A stretch of 64,000 nt of DNA from Misgurnus anguillicaudatus (GCF_027580225.2 NC_073358.2:45401001-45465000), one strand, 5' to 3'; counted from the stretch's first letter, positions 23,541 to 36,200 are shown. Notes: generated by a model from the letters alone, not told the origin. Translations and numbers: made by a program.

Positions 23541-23544
23541 TTAA

Positions 23545-24305
23545 ATAATTTCATTGATATTTTACATCTATTTTATTTGCGTATCATTGCAATCAAGCAC
23601 GTAATTCAGAAACAGATATATAGTGTGGTTATAGTCTTGTTTAACAGTATAGTCATTGCTTTAGCACTAAGAGGTGACCTAGCAGACTGTTTTTCCTTGC
23701 TGTCTCCCTTATTTTTCATCTTTGCATTGAAGCGATCAACGTGTGACACTAGCTGGGTCGAGGCTGAAAGGAAGTGGACTTCAAAGGTGAAGGTTAAATC
23801 AAAATAAGAGCGACATCAGCCATCGGGATACAGCAGAGACGATTCTGACTGTTTTAAACAAACATGCAGAATCTGAAATAAGAGAGAAATATTGACTGCT
23901 GAAGAGATATGAATCAGAGATGTGTCACTTTTACAAGATGGCCTCATGGCCTCATTTCCCTACTCTCTCACCTGGCTTCCCTTAACACGAAGATAGCGGG
24001 ATAAGAGGGCAGAGATAGAGTGATGCACGGAGAGGCAAATGGGATTTATAAACAGGTCGGTTAAGCGTAAATATAATTTTCCTGTAGCACTTTTTAAAGT
24101 GGTGTCAGGGAGGACATTTAAAGGTGCCATGGAATGTAAAACTGTACTGTATATATCTGTGTTATATATTTTATATATTTTTGTCTTGGTACATGATTAT
24201 TGCGTAAGTATGAAAGTTAGTATGAATGTTTTTGTTGTTGAATCATAATTTGTTTGTTAAAACGCCTGTATGCACATTTCACGAACAAATTTGTGGGTAT
24301 GCATG
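23545..24305. other. No gene recognised; possible TTAA-type left end at 24118
   Basis: TTTAAAGGTGCCATGGAATG at 24117-24136 resembles a TTAA-element end, but no matching right end is found. The rest is featureless to me. Confidence 0.35.
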
Positions 24306-24757
24306 CACTGCAAAAAATGATTTTCAAGAAAAAAAAATTCTTAATATTTTTGTCTTGTTTTCAGTAAAAATATCTAAAAATTCTTAAATTAAGATGCTTT
24401 TTCTTGATGAGCAAAACGACCCAAGAAAATAAGTTTAGTTTTTAGACCAAAAATAGCAAATTTAAGTGATTTTGTGCATAAAACAAGCAAAAAAATCTGC
24501 CAATAAGGTAAGCAAAAAAATCAAGAAAGAGAAATTCAAGAAAAATTTGCTTACCCCAATGGCAGATTTTTTTTACTTGTTTTATGCACAAAATCACTTA
24601 AATTTGATATTTTTGGTTAAAAACTATAGACTTATTTTCTTGGGTCGTTTTGCTCATCAAGATAAAGCATCTTAATTTGATAATTTTTGGATGTTTTTGC
24701 TGATAGCAGGACAAAAATATTAAGAATTCTTTTTCTTGAAAATAATTTTTTGCAGTG
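24306..24757. mobile_element. Palindromic MITE family D, copy 2
   Basis: It runs from CACTGCAAAAAATGATTTTC to GAAAATAATTTTTTGCAGTG. Arms of about 220 bp pair along the whole length (AAAACGACCCAAGAAAATAA and inverse). This is the cleanest uninterrupted copy, giving a long DNA hairpin. No clear target duplication. Confidence 0.85.
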
Positions 24758-25915
24758 TGCTTAGTGAATGAGACCCAATGACTGTAATATTTTTATAGTA
24801 TATACTAAAATGTATATAAAAATACCTCAATCTGTTTGTTTTACCAACTCTTTCTCATGGTAATTCGTATGTATTTTGTATGTTTTTGTACGATTCACTT
24901 CGTAGGAATTAGCTTGTAAAATGCGTGCAAATTCTTGTCTTAATTACTTGATCAGGCTGGTTTTATTCAATAATAGTGAGTGTTTTACATGCAGAGTGCT
25001 ACTTTGTGTTGATTTTTGGGCTTTTGAAGCGATTTTAATTTTGATTGACAGGATGTTTTGTTGCAAATCTTTAAAACACTGATTCAACCATGCAATCAAG
25101 ATCTGATTTGGAAATGATGGGCTTTTGTAGCTCGAATCGTTGTCAGACTCAGAATGCTTCTTTTCAATAGCAAATAACAAATAGAAGCACTGGAAGAAAG
25201 GATAAATACAATGAATGCGTTGTATTACTCACAGCGTGGTGGTTAACTGCATTTGCCGTCGTTTTTCATATTGATGGAGAGCAGATTAATTGTCTTCTGT
25301 TGTCGGGTAAAATGTTATTTTGTTTGCTAGTTTTATGGTTGCTCACTATGTACATATATATGTAGAGTGTTTAAATCCCCTACACGTCTTGCTTCATTTG
25401 AAGTCAGCAGACAGCAAGGCATGTCAAAAAAAGGTCTTTAAACGGAGCCCATGTCTGGCTTAAAAAGTGAAAATATCACCACGCTGTATGCCGATCTGTG
25501 GAGGAGTGTGTGTGGTTTTAATGACCGGTCTCATTCACTCTTTATGGTTTTTATGGCTCATGACACTGTGAATATCATCAGTTTCACTCTTTCTTCACAC
25601 ATATTTAATAGAAAGCCATGCACTACAGAGTCTGAGCATGTGGCTTTCTGTCTGCTATGTAGTCGTGTCACTTTGTCTTTCATTCCCTTTATTAAAACTG
25701 AGCAGAAAATTACCTCCAATTAGTGTTGCTGTGACAACGGCGAGCTCAATTTCTTTTTACAGACCTGTTGCTGAATTGTTCGGCTCTCAGATTTTTATTG
25801 CAACATTTCATATTCTTCCCAAAGAAAACCCCATCGATTTACTTTTTTTATATATATTGTATTTTGAGTGTGTCAGAAAGTTTGTACTGTACGCTAAAAC
25901 AGCTGAAGACAATTG
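24758..25915. other. No gene recognised
   Basis: Open frames at 25451-25723 and 25638-25919 are short and lack recognisable domains. I see no repeat. Confidence 0.35.
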
Positions 25916-25919
25916 TTAA

Positions 25920-26651
25920 AGGACAAGTTCGGTATTTTACACTTAAAGCCCTGTTTTTAGATTGTTTATGATGAAATTTTGACTGAAATTTGGACATATG
26001 ATGCTGGCCCGAGAATTTTCGGGTGTTTGTTGTGTCACCAACTATCTCTACAATGGCTGCAGAGGTGCACTGGAGCAATCCTTCCTGGAGTGCATTGGAC
26101 TTTCGTTTGCAGGGACGTGGAACTCACCGAGTGGTCAGGGGTGTTCACTGATGCTCACACAAAAATCACTGCAAAAGATGCTTTCCAACAGGCTTTATCG
26201 TAGTTTTTGTCCAACTCCATTGACTTGTATTAGATGTGCTGTGAGGTACGTATTACTCCACGCCGGGAACGTTGTTTGTATTCTTGCAATTGGCAAAGGC
26301 GGATTATCAATGGGCTGGAGTGTTTATTATTCAACGGAAGAATATACGGGTGTGAGGCGTTTGGAAAAATAGGTCCAGAAGTTTACAACGAATGCTAAAA
26401 CACCTGTTGGAGGGCGTCTTTTGCAGCGATTTTTGTGTGAGCGTATCGGTGAGGGCCCCTGACCACTCGGTGAGTTTCACGTCTTTGTGAACGAAACTTT
26501 GGTGCATTTTAGGAAGGATTGTTCCAGTGCACCTATGCAGCCATTGTAGAGGTGATACAACAGAAACCGAAAATTCTCGGGCCAGCATCATTTGTCCAAA
26601 TTTCAGTCAAAACCGTTCTATTTCATAATAAACAATCTGAAAACAGGGCTT
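25920..26651. mobile_element. TTAA-flanked palindromic element, right end replaced
   Basis: The left TTAA (25916-25919) is followed by AGGACAAGTTCGG. Both arms share AAAGCCCTGTTTT, CATATGATGCTGGCCCGAGA and inverse, and CTCTACAATGGCTGCA. The right arm stops at the internal TTAA (26652-26655), where another TTAA element begins. Mirror-image open frames (25998-26372, 26331-26591) come from the arms. Confidence 0.78.
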
Positions 26652-26655
26652 TAAA

Positions 26656-27336
26656 GGAAAAGTATGTAGGATTGTGGCCAAAACTGGTATTGCAATCACA
26701 AAACTTGTGGCTAAAACTGGTACTGCAATCACACAACTTGTGGCCAATACACAAAATGACAACATAAACATCAGTTGAGGGCTGCAATAGAGGGCTGCAT
26801 TGGGACGGGACTCCCGCGGGACCCGTGGGTGGGTTCACCTTTGCTGCGGGCGGGAGTGGGCAGAATTTTTTTGCGAGAGACCCGCAGGTCCTGGTGGGAT
26901 TTTGCATGTAATAGAAATGGGGTCAACGCATGAAGTTGAAAAGAAAATTAAGCTAAACATTATGTGGGACTTACCGTGGCAACTTCGGGAAGCACATGCC
27001 CAATGCTGTTATAAAGGTTTCTGAGAATATAGTTCCCAGTATGTATACTGTTAAAAGATCGCTGTGTCTCATATCACCATGTTATTTGTACACGGTGTGA
27101 TTATACAAATCTCAACACATAAATAGGAAAATGTTCGCATTATTTTGACACTTATTAGGAGCAGTATGCTAGCTGAAGCCATTCACTTCCAGACTTTGTG
27201 CTAAGCTAAGCTAGCGGGGGCTGCGTCAGACAGAGTAACAGCACGCACGGAGATGAGAAAGGCATGTATGGACTTATTAACTCTGGGTGGGGAAAACGGT
27301 GAATAAGCTAAATTCCCAAAATCTGGGCGTGTTCCT
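26656..27336. mobile_element. Chimeric TTAA element
   Basis: TTAA lies at 26652-26655 and 27337-27340. The left end AGGAAAAGTATGTAGG and right end GGCGTGTTCCT are not inverse copies of each other. The left 110 bp carry a duplicated CAATCACAAAACTTGTGGC-type unit, and the right half reads as the arm of a different palindromic element (TAAGCTAGCGGGGG, GAGTAACAGCACGC). A hAT-end-like segment AGGGCTGCATTGGGACGG is near 26791. Confidence 0.55.
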
Positions 27337-27340
27337 TTAA

Positions 27341-28189
27341 GTGGCGCTATGCACTTTTCGTATTTTTTGCGTACACATACTTTACGATCAATTCTGTCCG
27401 TACGCACGCTTTATAAATGAGGCCCAGAACCGACGTTCGCCAACCCTGATCTGTCTAAATTACATTAGTATCGTCCTTGAAATAAAAGTAGTACCTATCT
27501 ATAAATCTGAATTATTAAAATTAGCAGATCCAAGTGCAAATGCAGATTTAATTGTTAAGATCACACCTAGAAAAGGTGAAATACAGACGGCGAAGACTGT
27601 GTGTGTTTATATGTGTGTGTGTGTTAAACAATATAAAAAGTCTGTGACGCATAATTGAAAAAGTGTGAAAGTAAGAAATGGACCCTGCAGAGTTCACACA
27701 TTTTACTTTAAAATGGTCTGATCTGGATTATTCAGAGGTGTTTTAATAATTGCTGGTGGGTGGGTAGTTCACCTAAAAATGAAAACATCGTCATCACTTG
27801 CTGTTGTGATGTTCTAAACTTGGCTTATTTTTTCTTTGAAACACAAAAGCAAAAGCTTTATTGTTGATTTGAAATATTTGAGATGTTTGATATGTCTTCA
27901 CCCTTACTTTCTAAATGAATCAAATAGCATTACCTCTCTTAGATTCAATTATTTTCTCTGCTTTACATCCTTGCAAAATTTTGATCAACCAGTCATTTAT
28001 TGCCTATAGGTAACGTCATACAGTTTTAAGAATCAAGGGTATGTAAACTTTTGAACTGGGTTATTTTGTAAGTACAGTTATTATTATGTGTCGTGACTAA
28101 TATGTAACCATCTCTTATGTAAAATAGCTTGTTCAAGACAGAAAGAGTTTTAGCGTTGCCATGGGTACATTGCACATGGGCTCTTCTGA
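27341..28189. other. No gene recognised
   Basis: Bases 27345-27430 end with GCTTTATAAATGAGGCCC, which may be an eroded DNA-element end. Otherwise I see nothing. Confidence 0.35.
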
Positions 28190-28521
28190 GTCGCGTGAGT
28201 TCAACATGGCGTCGTTACCAGAAGCTAGTTATTATAGTTGATATAAAGTTTGAAATATGGATAATTTTTCTTACAATTTGCATCAATTACCCACAAAAGA
28301 CATTTATTAACCCTTTGGAGCCGTGTGGATTATTTCTGTAAAGAATGGATGCATTTTGTGGAGTTGTTCCCTTATCCATGTTTTTCCCATTATAGGCGTT
28401 GAAAAGCAAGGACATTTACTAAAATATCTCCAAATGTGCTCGTCTGAAAGATGATGTATGTCGGATTGCTTGAGGGTGAGTAAATCATGGGGTAGTTTTG
28501 ATATTCAGCTGGAGTATCGCT
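28190..28521 (+). repeat. Dispersed repeat family B, copy 2
   Basis: Contains TTTCTTACAATTTGCATC, GGAGCCGTGTGGATTA and GCTTGAGGGTGAGTAAATC. Its end GAGTATCGCT abuts a TTAA that also bounds the following element. Confidence 0.82.
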
Positions 28522-28525
28522 TTAA

Positions 28526-28905
28526 AGGTGCAGTGTGTAAATTTGAGTGGCATCTAGTGGTGAGGTTGCGAATTGCAACCAACGGCTCAGTCCACTGCTT
28601 ACCTCTTGCTTTTGAAACACATAAGAGAAGCTACGGTAGCCGCCACCAATCAAACATGTCATCGTTGGAGACAACTTAGTAAAAAAGTTTGTCTGTTAAG
28701 TGCTTTTGTAGAAACATGGCTGCACAAAATGGCGGCTTCCATGTAAGAGGACCCTCGATGAATGTAGATAAAAACATCTCATTCTAATGCAATTAACACA
28801 TAACGGTTCATTATGAAAGGTCTTTATACACCCCTGATAATTTAGTTTTGTATATTATTTTGCATTTCTGTCAAGAGATCCTTTTAGAAATTACACACTG
28901 CACCT
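28526..28905 (+). mobile_element. TTAA MITE family E, copy 2
   Basis: AGGTGCAGTGTGTAAATTT and AAATTACACACTGCACCT are inverted ends bounded by TTAA (28522-28525 and 28906-28909). The best-preserved member here; it contains GCATCTAGTGGTGAGGTTGC and AGAAGCTACGGTAGCCGCC. Confidence 0.93.
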
Positions 28906-28909
28906 TTAA

Positions 28910-29651
28910 CTGTAAGGCTGTTTTAATGCAAATGTACTTTAAGCCAAAATATCCATTGCTTGCTTTTAAATAATATTATAATTACTATAATGTTTTTAAT
29001 ATATCATCATATGCTTATGCTTTTTACTCTCGCAGGCTCCCAGCTCAAAATATCCCATTAGATTTTTTTCAAAGACACATCAGTTAAAATGGCATTCTGA
29101 GCCTCAAGGGAAATTGATGTTTCATAAACAAGCATGAACTGATCTTTCTTTCTCCAACCAAGCAATTTAAGGTGACAGTATGAAACTAATTGTTATTACT
29201 TTAGCTGCATTAGGGAATGCATTGATAACACTGAACTACAGCGCAACATGTAAAGGTCAAGTGTTTGATGCAACATGAGTTAAGATCAGATACTGTGACA
29301 GATGGCATTCTTTCTCATTATTGTTTTAATGTCAATCTTTATCAGATCGTAAACAATAATTAGTCGCTCTATTCATTTTGCCCTTCTGAATATTTGCAAC
29401 GTGAGCATCATTTCTAAAGCATAAAAAATGAGGAGTACAGCAGATGTACAGCTCTCCTGATTTTGCCAAGTCGTTGATGTCCTCAGGGCGACTCTGGGAC
29501 AAAATTTCCATCAACCAATCAGATTTCAGGAGTAAGTTTACAGTTTGTATTAAGTTTAAGCTTACAACCAGGATTAGCTATTTCTAGACCATTGTTATTC
29601 ACTTATCATGTCCCTCTGATTTTAGGGTTTGGTTATGGTTAGGTAACATAT
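28910..29651. other. No gene recognised
   Basis: No repeat or coding signal seen. Confidence 0.35.
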
Positions 29652-29653
29652 GG

Positions 29654-29703
<50 letters not shown>

Positions 29704-29712
29704 GTCTATCTG

Positions 29713-29747
<35 letters not shown>
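29652..29747. repeat. (ATCT)n microsatellite
   Basis: About 24 tetranucleotide units with two CTGT variants; likely polymorphic. Confidence 0.97.
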
Positions 29748-29781
29748 CAGTGCAATTTGTATATTTGTAATTATCAGTATA

Positions 29782-31006
29782 CACTCACCTAAAGGATTAT
29801 TAGGAACACCATACTAATACTGTGTTTGACTCTCTTTTGCCTAGAACTGCTCTAATTCTACGTGGCATTGAATCAACAAGGTGCTGAAAGCATTCTTTAG
29901 AAATTTTGGCCCATATTATTAGGATAGCATCTTGCAGTTGATAGAGATTTGTGGGATGCACATCCAGGGCAAGAAGCTCCCGTTCCCCCACATCCCAAAG
30001 ATGCTCTATTGGGTTGAGATCTGGTGACTGTGGGGGCCATTTTAGTACAGTGAACTCATTGTCATGTTCAAGAAACCAATTTGAAATGATTCAAGCTTTG
30101 CGACAGTGTGCATTATCCTACTGAAAGTAGCCATCAGAGGATGGGTACATGGTGGTCATAAAGGGATGGACATGGTCAGAAACAGTGCTCAGGTAGGCCT
30201 TGGCATTTAAACAATGCCCAGTTGGCACTAAGGGGCCTAAAGTGTGCCAAGAAAACATCCCCCACACCATTACACCACCACCACCAGCCTGCACAGTGGT
30301 AACAAGGCATGATGGATCCATGTTCTCATTTTGATTATGCCAAATTCTGACTCTAACATCTGAATGTCTCAACAGAAATCGAGACTCATCAGACCAGGCA
30401 ACATTTTTCCAGTCTTCAACTGTCCAATTTTGGTGAGCTTGTGCAAATTGTAGCCTCTTTTTCCTATTTGTAGTACAGATGTGTGGTACCCGGTGGGGTC
30501 TTCTGCTGTTGAAGTCCATCCGTCTTAAGGTTGTGCGTGTTGTGGCTTCACAAATGCTTTGCTGCATACCTCGGTTGAAACGAGTGGTTATTTCAGTCAA
30601 AGTTGCTCTTCTATCAGCTTAAATCAGTCTGCCCATTCTCCTCTGACCTCTATCAACAAGCATCAACAAGGCATTTTCACCTACAGGACTGCCACATACT
30701 GGATGTTTTTCCCTTTTCACACCATTCTTTGTAAACCCTAGAAATGGTTGTGCGTGAAAATCCCAGTAACTGAACAGATTGTGAAATACTCAGACCGGCC
30801 TGTCTGGCACCAACAACCATGCCACGCTCAAAATTGCTTAAATCACCTTTCTTTCTCATTATGACATTCAGTTTGGAGTTCAGGAGATTGTCTTGACCAT
30901 GACCACACCCCTAAATGCATTGAAACAACTGCCATGTGATTGGTTGATTAGATAATTGCAGTAATGAGAAATTGAACAGGTGTTCCTAATATTCCTTAGG
31001 TGAGTG
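29782..31006 (-). mobile_element. Tc1/mariner element, near full length
   Basis: The ends CACTCACCTAAAGGATTATT and TTCCTTAGGTGAGTG are inverted repeats flanked by TA (29780-29781 and 31007-31008). At 1,225 bp it is near full length, and almost the whole transposase gene can be followed on the minus strand, with stops. Confidence 0.95.
29800..30859 (-). pseudogene. Tc1-like transposase, inactivated
   Basis: Reading the minus strand: MRKKGDLSNFERGMVVGARQ begins the paired-type DNA-binding domain (30859 down to 30677). A frame break follows, then TEITTRFNRGM to the first catalytic Asp in AWSDESRFLL, GGGGVMVWGMFS and YPSSDGYFQ. A TAG stop at 30118-30120 precedes DNAHCRKA (second Asp). A TGA follows soon after, then SPDLNPIEHLWDVGERE (third acidic residue) to the end. 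At least three stops (near 30620, 30119, 30094) and one frameshift make it inactive, but the divergence is modest. Confidence 0.93.
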
Positions 31007-31008
31007 TA

Positions 31009-34000
31009 TGATAAAACCCATATGGTACTAATACAATGCTGCTATCAATACTTTATCTATTGAGTTACAGGAACACCATCATCTATGTTTAATCACCAAC
31101 AAAATCACAAATAGAGCACCATCAGGTGAGATGAAAGAAACCATAGAGACAGGTCACGTGATTGGAGCTCCTGTCTTAGCTTTTATGTTTGACATGACCT
31201 ACATCACAAATGCATGATGACAGCGTCAACACATAGTCAAATAATCATCTATTGTTTTTGTTTCGTATTGTTCCTTTAATTTCTAAAACAAAAGACATTT
31301 TTGTAAGACTACTGAGACTAATCACAGTCCAATGTATTGTGATATAAATGACTGACTTGAGCAGTTTTCTCCGTCCATCTTTTCATGTCACTTGGCTTTG
31401 TTTTTCCTTTTCTGATGCAAATAGTAATTGTCCTCGAGAGGAAAATTGTTATGGACTACATGTTGCTGCACGACATACATACAATAGACAGATAAAAACA
31501 AGAGCTCAACCCCAACAGAAACATTTAGCTTTAGCAGTGTTTTTTGCCTTTAATAATGAGTTTGGCTGTGGGCAAGTTACAGTAAAATCCTGCTGAGAGA
31601 CTTCACAGTACGTAAGATGCTTGAGTTCTCTTTCACTGACCGCCTGCATGCTTCAGCCCCTGCTATCTACACTACGTAGGAGGCTTTATTTTATGTTCCC
31701 ACAGCCCCTGGGGCTAATTTCCCTGAATATACATATACAGTATGCATAAAAGCTTATCGCTTTTGTGCACCAGAATAAAAGACTATTCATTTGTTTGGAT
31801 GTATAATCTAGTGAATAAAAGCATTTTAAAGACCAAGAAAACATTAATGGATGTATTGTACAAGGCAAAAGTATAAGAATTTTTAAAGTTACATTACTGT
31901 TCAAAAGTGTGGAAACTCCTGAAATGTTTCACATGATCTTAAAAGTATTGTATAGTTTTAATGAGTTTACTGTTATTCTAAAATGCAGAAGAAATATAAA
32001 TAAAGAATGAACAAGTTTTCAAAACATTTATGTAATCATAGAAAGCTACTTTTATTAATTATAAGTTATAAATAATTCTATAGACAGTTTTAGCAGTAAC
32101 AACATAAACAAGCGGCTGTCGTGGTCCGCACGTAACTTCCGCTAAGAATAAATAACAACAAAGTTGTTTAAACTTAGTTTATTTATATAACAAGCAAAAA
32201 AACAACACATAAATTACCTAGGAAAACAAAACATTTGTTATTTTCGACGAGGCATTTGTATAAGAGATCAGTTTAGCAGTCAGACTATTAAAAAAAACGA
32301 AACCGAAAGCAAAGTTCGGATCCAGACGTGTATCGCATCAGCGCACGTGCGTCCAATGAAACCGTCAATAGCCAGAACCGCTGTTTTTCATAATCCTTCC
32401 CCCTAACCTTACACTAACCCGAACATCTTGCGAGATCTGGCCGTAGCTGTATCCCCTCTAGCCTGAACCGACGGACAGCGTTCCCGAGAGTGGGCGTGGT
32501 TTAAACCTCGACAGCGGACACGCCCCCAGCGTTTAAGAGCTCACTCTTTTTCCAAGATTTTGATTTGAATTTATTTTATTTACGTGCTGTTTTTCAACAT
32601 TTCATTTTGATTGGGTGATTATAATATCACATTTCTAGCTGTTAAAAACTGAGAGTGTAATGTCAGACTTGAAAAAGCATAAGAGTTTACTATTAGGCCT
32701 ATTTCTTTCTAGATGTCATTTTGTTGATATTAGTATCCAACAGAATGACATTTATACAGTTTAAGTGTAGCTTCAGTTTACAAACATTTCATTTTGTCCT
32801 CTGTAGCAAATGCAAGACCTGAAGAGTTTCTAAATAAGTCTTTTGCTTGGGCGGATGATGGAAAATCCTGTAGCTGAAATGAATGTTTTTCAGCTAGGAA
32901 ATGCTTTGAAAGCCGTGCCAGGAAGGGTTTTACAGTACACTGTGCTTTCCAAAAATGTGCATGTGACACATTTCTGGTTATATATTTTTCAATCCTGTTA
33001 AATTCAGTAAATAAACATTAATGGTGCATGAAAATGAACAACAGCGTTGCAAGTTTGTTGGCTGTAGAAGTTTTTGGCTGCATAAAGTTATTTGCACCTA
33101 TATAATGTTGCTGTGAAGTCATCTAACGCTACATTAAATTCAAGTCATGGTTGACTTCGAAACGCAGCATATGCTGGACTTATTATTATGATGATTAATA
33201 GTATTGAATTAATAATTCAATTAACTTTTCGCTTTGGACAGATTCAATTATAAGCCACGGTAATGTCGTATATGATTTAAAGAGAGGAAACTTTACATTT
33301 AACAACCTCGTGGAATTTCCTGACAAGTAGTTTTTCTCTTATTTACTTCTAAAATAGGACATTTTATAGGACATACTGTATTGAAGTTCACATCTATTTT
33401 CCTGATAACCACATCTTTCACAATTTTTGCCTTTTTCTACAGCATTGATTCCGTTTTTTCAGATACACTCTCAGAAAGAAGGTATAAAAAACCATTACCA
33501 TGATTCTGTTCAGTTTGATTTATTTCTTTGTTTCTCTGATATGTGTATGACTAAACAAAGATAAACAAACAAGTGAGACAGATCAAAAAAAAGTCAGAGA
33601 TGGCAAAAGGTTGAAATTTTGATGATGTATCATTTTCTTTTTGTTTGCCCACCAGACCCACGCCAGACGATTAAAGCAAGCAAACAGACAGAGTGTTAGT
33701 TTAAATGCTTGTCATTCGGTGTGTGTGGAAAGGCGTTTCACCTGTCCTCTTCCATTCTAAGTGCCCGGTTTAACGCCCGGCACCGACACTTTAATAACAG
33801 TGTGACATTTGAAGAAAATGGATATTTAAAGACCTTTCTAAAGGACAAAAGAGAAATTTAATGGTTGGGCATAAGCAAGCTTCGGTCAGTGCATATGGAC
33901 ACATGAAGATGACTAATGTGAAAACCGAGATGTGTAATCAAACGTGAATTAAGTGGATGCTTTTCTGTACGTCTGCTATTTCCTTGTGTCTGTTCAAGTG

Positions 34001-34089
34001 ATGGGAAAGTAATGATGGGGACAGGATTAAGTCAAATGGAAAACAAACTGAGATGTAAAAATGTCGATAATGTAAAATGTTAATGTAAC
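31009..34089. other. No gene recognised
   Basis: Bases 31040-31075 contain a SINE head remnant in complement (ATTGAGTTACAGGAACACC). Bases 32110-32540 are unusually CpG-rich for this window. The rest shows no repeat family or coding exon that I can support; open frames at 31348-31596 and 32778-32969 have no recognisable domain. Confidence 0.4.
32110..32540. other. CpG-rich segment of unknown nature
   Basis: CpG dinucleotides are common (GCGCACGTGCGTCC, GACAGCGTTCCCGAG, GACACGCCCCCAGCG) against an AT-rich background. CCAAT-like bases occur at 32352-32356. It could be an old CpG island, a promoter or the end of a retroelement. No open frame and no matching copy in the window. Confidence 0.35.
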
Positions 34090-34263
34090 AACATGAGGTT
34101 AGATACAAGCAATACTCCAGCCAAATATCAAACCTACCCCATGATGTACTCCCCTCAAGCAATCTGGGATACATACGCCAATCATCTTTCAGATGAACAC
34201 ATTTGGAGTTATTTTAGTAAATGTCCTTGCTTTTCCAAGCTCAGTGGGAAAAAACAGGGATCA
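34090..34263 (-). repeat. Dispersed repeat family B, antisense fragment
   Basis: The complement carries the family end (GAGGGGAGTACATCATGGGG) and TTTCAGATGAACACATTTGG. It is cut at 34263 by the palindromic MITE. Confidence 0.75.
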
Positions 34264-34296
34264 CACTGCAAAAAATGACTTTCTTACTTAGTATTT

Positions 34297-35502
34297 ATGG
34301 GCTCTATGCAGCGCAATGGGCGACGCAAGTGTCTTTTGCTAGTTTTCACCCTGCACAATTATCATTTTCACGTTTAGCACCACGTTGTTTAAATAGCAAA
34401 AGCATTTGTGTCCCCTTTTGCGCCCATGGGCGTTCTGGTCTGAAAACGAGGTGTGTTCAGGCGCATTGTTGGCGCGATGCTATTTTGAGGCAACTAAAAT
34501 AGACTACGCCATTGACCAACAAAAACCTGCTCTAAAGTCTAAAGTCAATGGCACAATATGTTTTTTGTTATTTAAAGAGCGCATTAGTAATATGCGCCTA
34601 AACGGGACAACAACACGGGTTTGCTTATCACATATATGAATGCGCAGCAGCACAAAAACGTTTTTAAATATGAAAGATTAAAGAATTGAATGTAAAAGAT
34701 TATTATTGAGTCTCTTGGACATAAATGAGGACTAATTAAGAGATGTTAGAAGGCGCAAAGAGCTGCTTCACCTGTAGCCTGGTAAGTAAATAAATGCTTT
34801 GCTTTCAACAAATGCATCTATTTTTAAATGTTTTTTTAAATTCTACCTCACGGATTTATTGTATATGATGACTCTGTACCTGTGGATATGGTGAGACATT
34901 TTTAAGTAATGCTTAAAAAAAAACTTGTGACGCTGTCCAAGTGCTAAAACGTGCGGAGAGCCGTTTGTAAATTCTTTATCTCCTGTTTGTTACAAATAAA
35001 GTATTTTTAGAGTGCAAACCATTTCTTACATACTTGTAAATTATTTTTTGATGATATTGGATAGGCATACATTTAAAGCAATTAATTTTACTTCCATGAC
35101 TAAAAGAAAACATGTTTTAAAGGTTTTAATAAAAAATAACAATTTCAATAAAAGTTAAAAACAACACAATTATTTAACATTAATCTTAAACTTGGGATTT
35201 TCTTCCTCCGCTTAGTTTTACAGTTTACAAAGTCCGTCATCTAAATAGGGATTAGACATAGCGCCAGCGCAACTGGCTTTTAAAGGGGATGAGAGCTGAG
35301 ACTCTCATTGGTTTATTGCACGTTACGCCCACAATACTCCCATTACTCATTAATAAAATAGGACCAACCCTTTTTGACCATGCGCTCGGCACACAAACCA
35401 TTTTTCCCGTCGTTAAATTAGCAAGAGTGGATTCAGACACGCCCATTTAGACGTTGCGCTGTGCGCTTTTGACAATGCGCTTAGATCATTAAAATAGGGC
35501 GC
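34297..35502 (-). mobile_element. DNA element inserted in the family D MITE
   Basis: The left boundary is ATGGGCTCTATGCAGCGC and the right boundary GCGCTTAGATCATT then TAGGGCGC. Inner landmarks in complement include ACGCCCATTTAGACG and TCTCATTGGTTTATTGCACG. The boundaries follow from the uninterrupted MITE copies (TAGTATTTTTGTCTTG). Superfamily is not resolved; no transposase frame was found. Confidence 0.55.
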
Positions 35503-35610
35503 TTTGTCTTGCTTTCAGTACAAATATCTAAAAAAGTTTAAATCAAGACTTTTTGATAAGAAAATAGACAAAATGTATTAAATTTAAGCAAATTTGTGGA
35601 TAAAACAAGC

Positions 35611-35638
35611 AATATATATATATATATATATATATATC
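35611..35638. repeat. (TA)n microsatellite
   Basis: A perfect TA run inside the palindromic MITE. Confidence 0.95.
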
Positions 35639-35884
35639 TGCCAATGGGGTAAGCAAATTTTTCTTGAATTTTTCTTAAATTAATTGTTTAAGAAAAAAGT
35701 TTCAGATTTTTTGCTTACCCGGCAGATTCTTTTGCTTGTTTAATCCACAAATTCACTTAAATTTGATTTTTTTTGTCTTAAAACTAGACTTATTTTCTTA
35801 GGTTATTTTACTCATCAACAAAATGCATATTGACTTAAGAATTTTTTGATATTTGTGTTTAAAACAAGAAAAAATAGTTTTATA

Positions 35885-36200
35885 TAGTTTATTAAGATTG
35901 AAATATGGATATTTTCTTACAATATCACATCGATTACCCGCAGAAGACCTTTATTAACCCCTTGGAGCCATGTGGATTACCTCTGTGAAGGATGGATGCA
36001 CTTTTTTAGGGTTGGGGTTTAAAGTCAGAAGTTGTTCCCTGATCCATGTTTTTCCAATTATAAGCTTTGAAAAGCAAGGACAATTACTAAAATAACTCCA
36101 AATGTGTTAGTCTGAAAGATGATGGACATACGTATCTCAGATTGCTTGAGGGTGAGTACATTATGGGGTAATTTTGATATTTGGCCTGAGTATCGCTTTA
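35885..36200 (+). repeat. Dispersed repeat family B, copy 3
   Basis: TTAAGATTGAAATATGGATA, CCTTGGAGCCATGTGGATTA and GCTTGAGGGTGAGTACATTA follow the order seen in copy 2. A poly-T run at 36211-36238 follows. Confidence 0.8.

Larger units (their letters stand above)
34264..35880. mobile_element. Palindromic MITE family D, copy 3, with large insertion
   Basis: The left end CACTGCAAAAAATGACTTTC starts at 34264, and the MITE body resumes at about 35503 (GTCTTGCTTTCAGTAC). The remaining arms show CTGCCAATGGGGTAAGC and its inverse. The terminal TGCAGTG at the right is lost. A (TA)n run lies at 35611-35638. Confidence 0.72.

Noticed and set aside
25998..26591. Mirror-image open frames starting MMLAREFS on both strands
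   Set aside because: They are the two arms of a palindromic TTAA element read in opposite directions.
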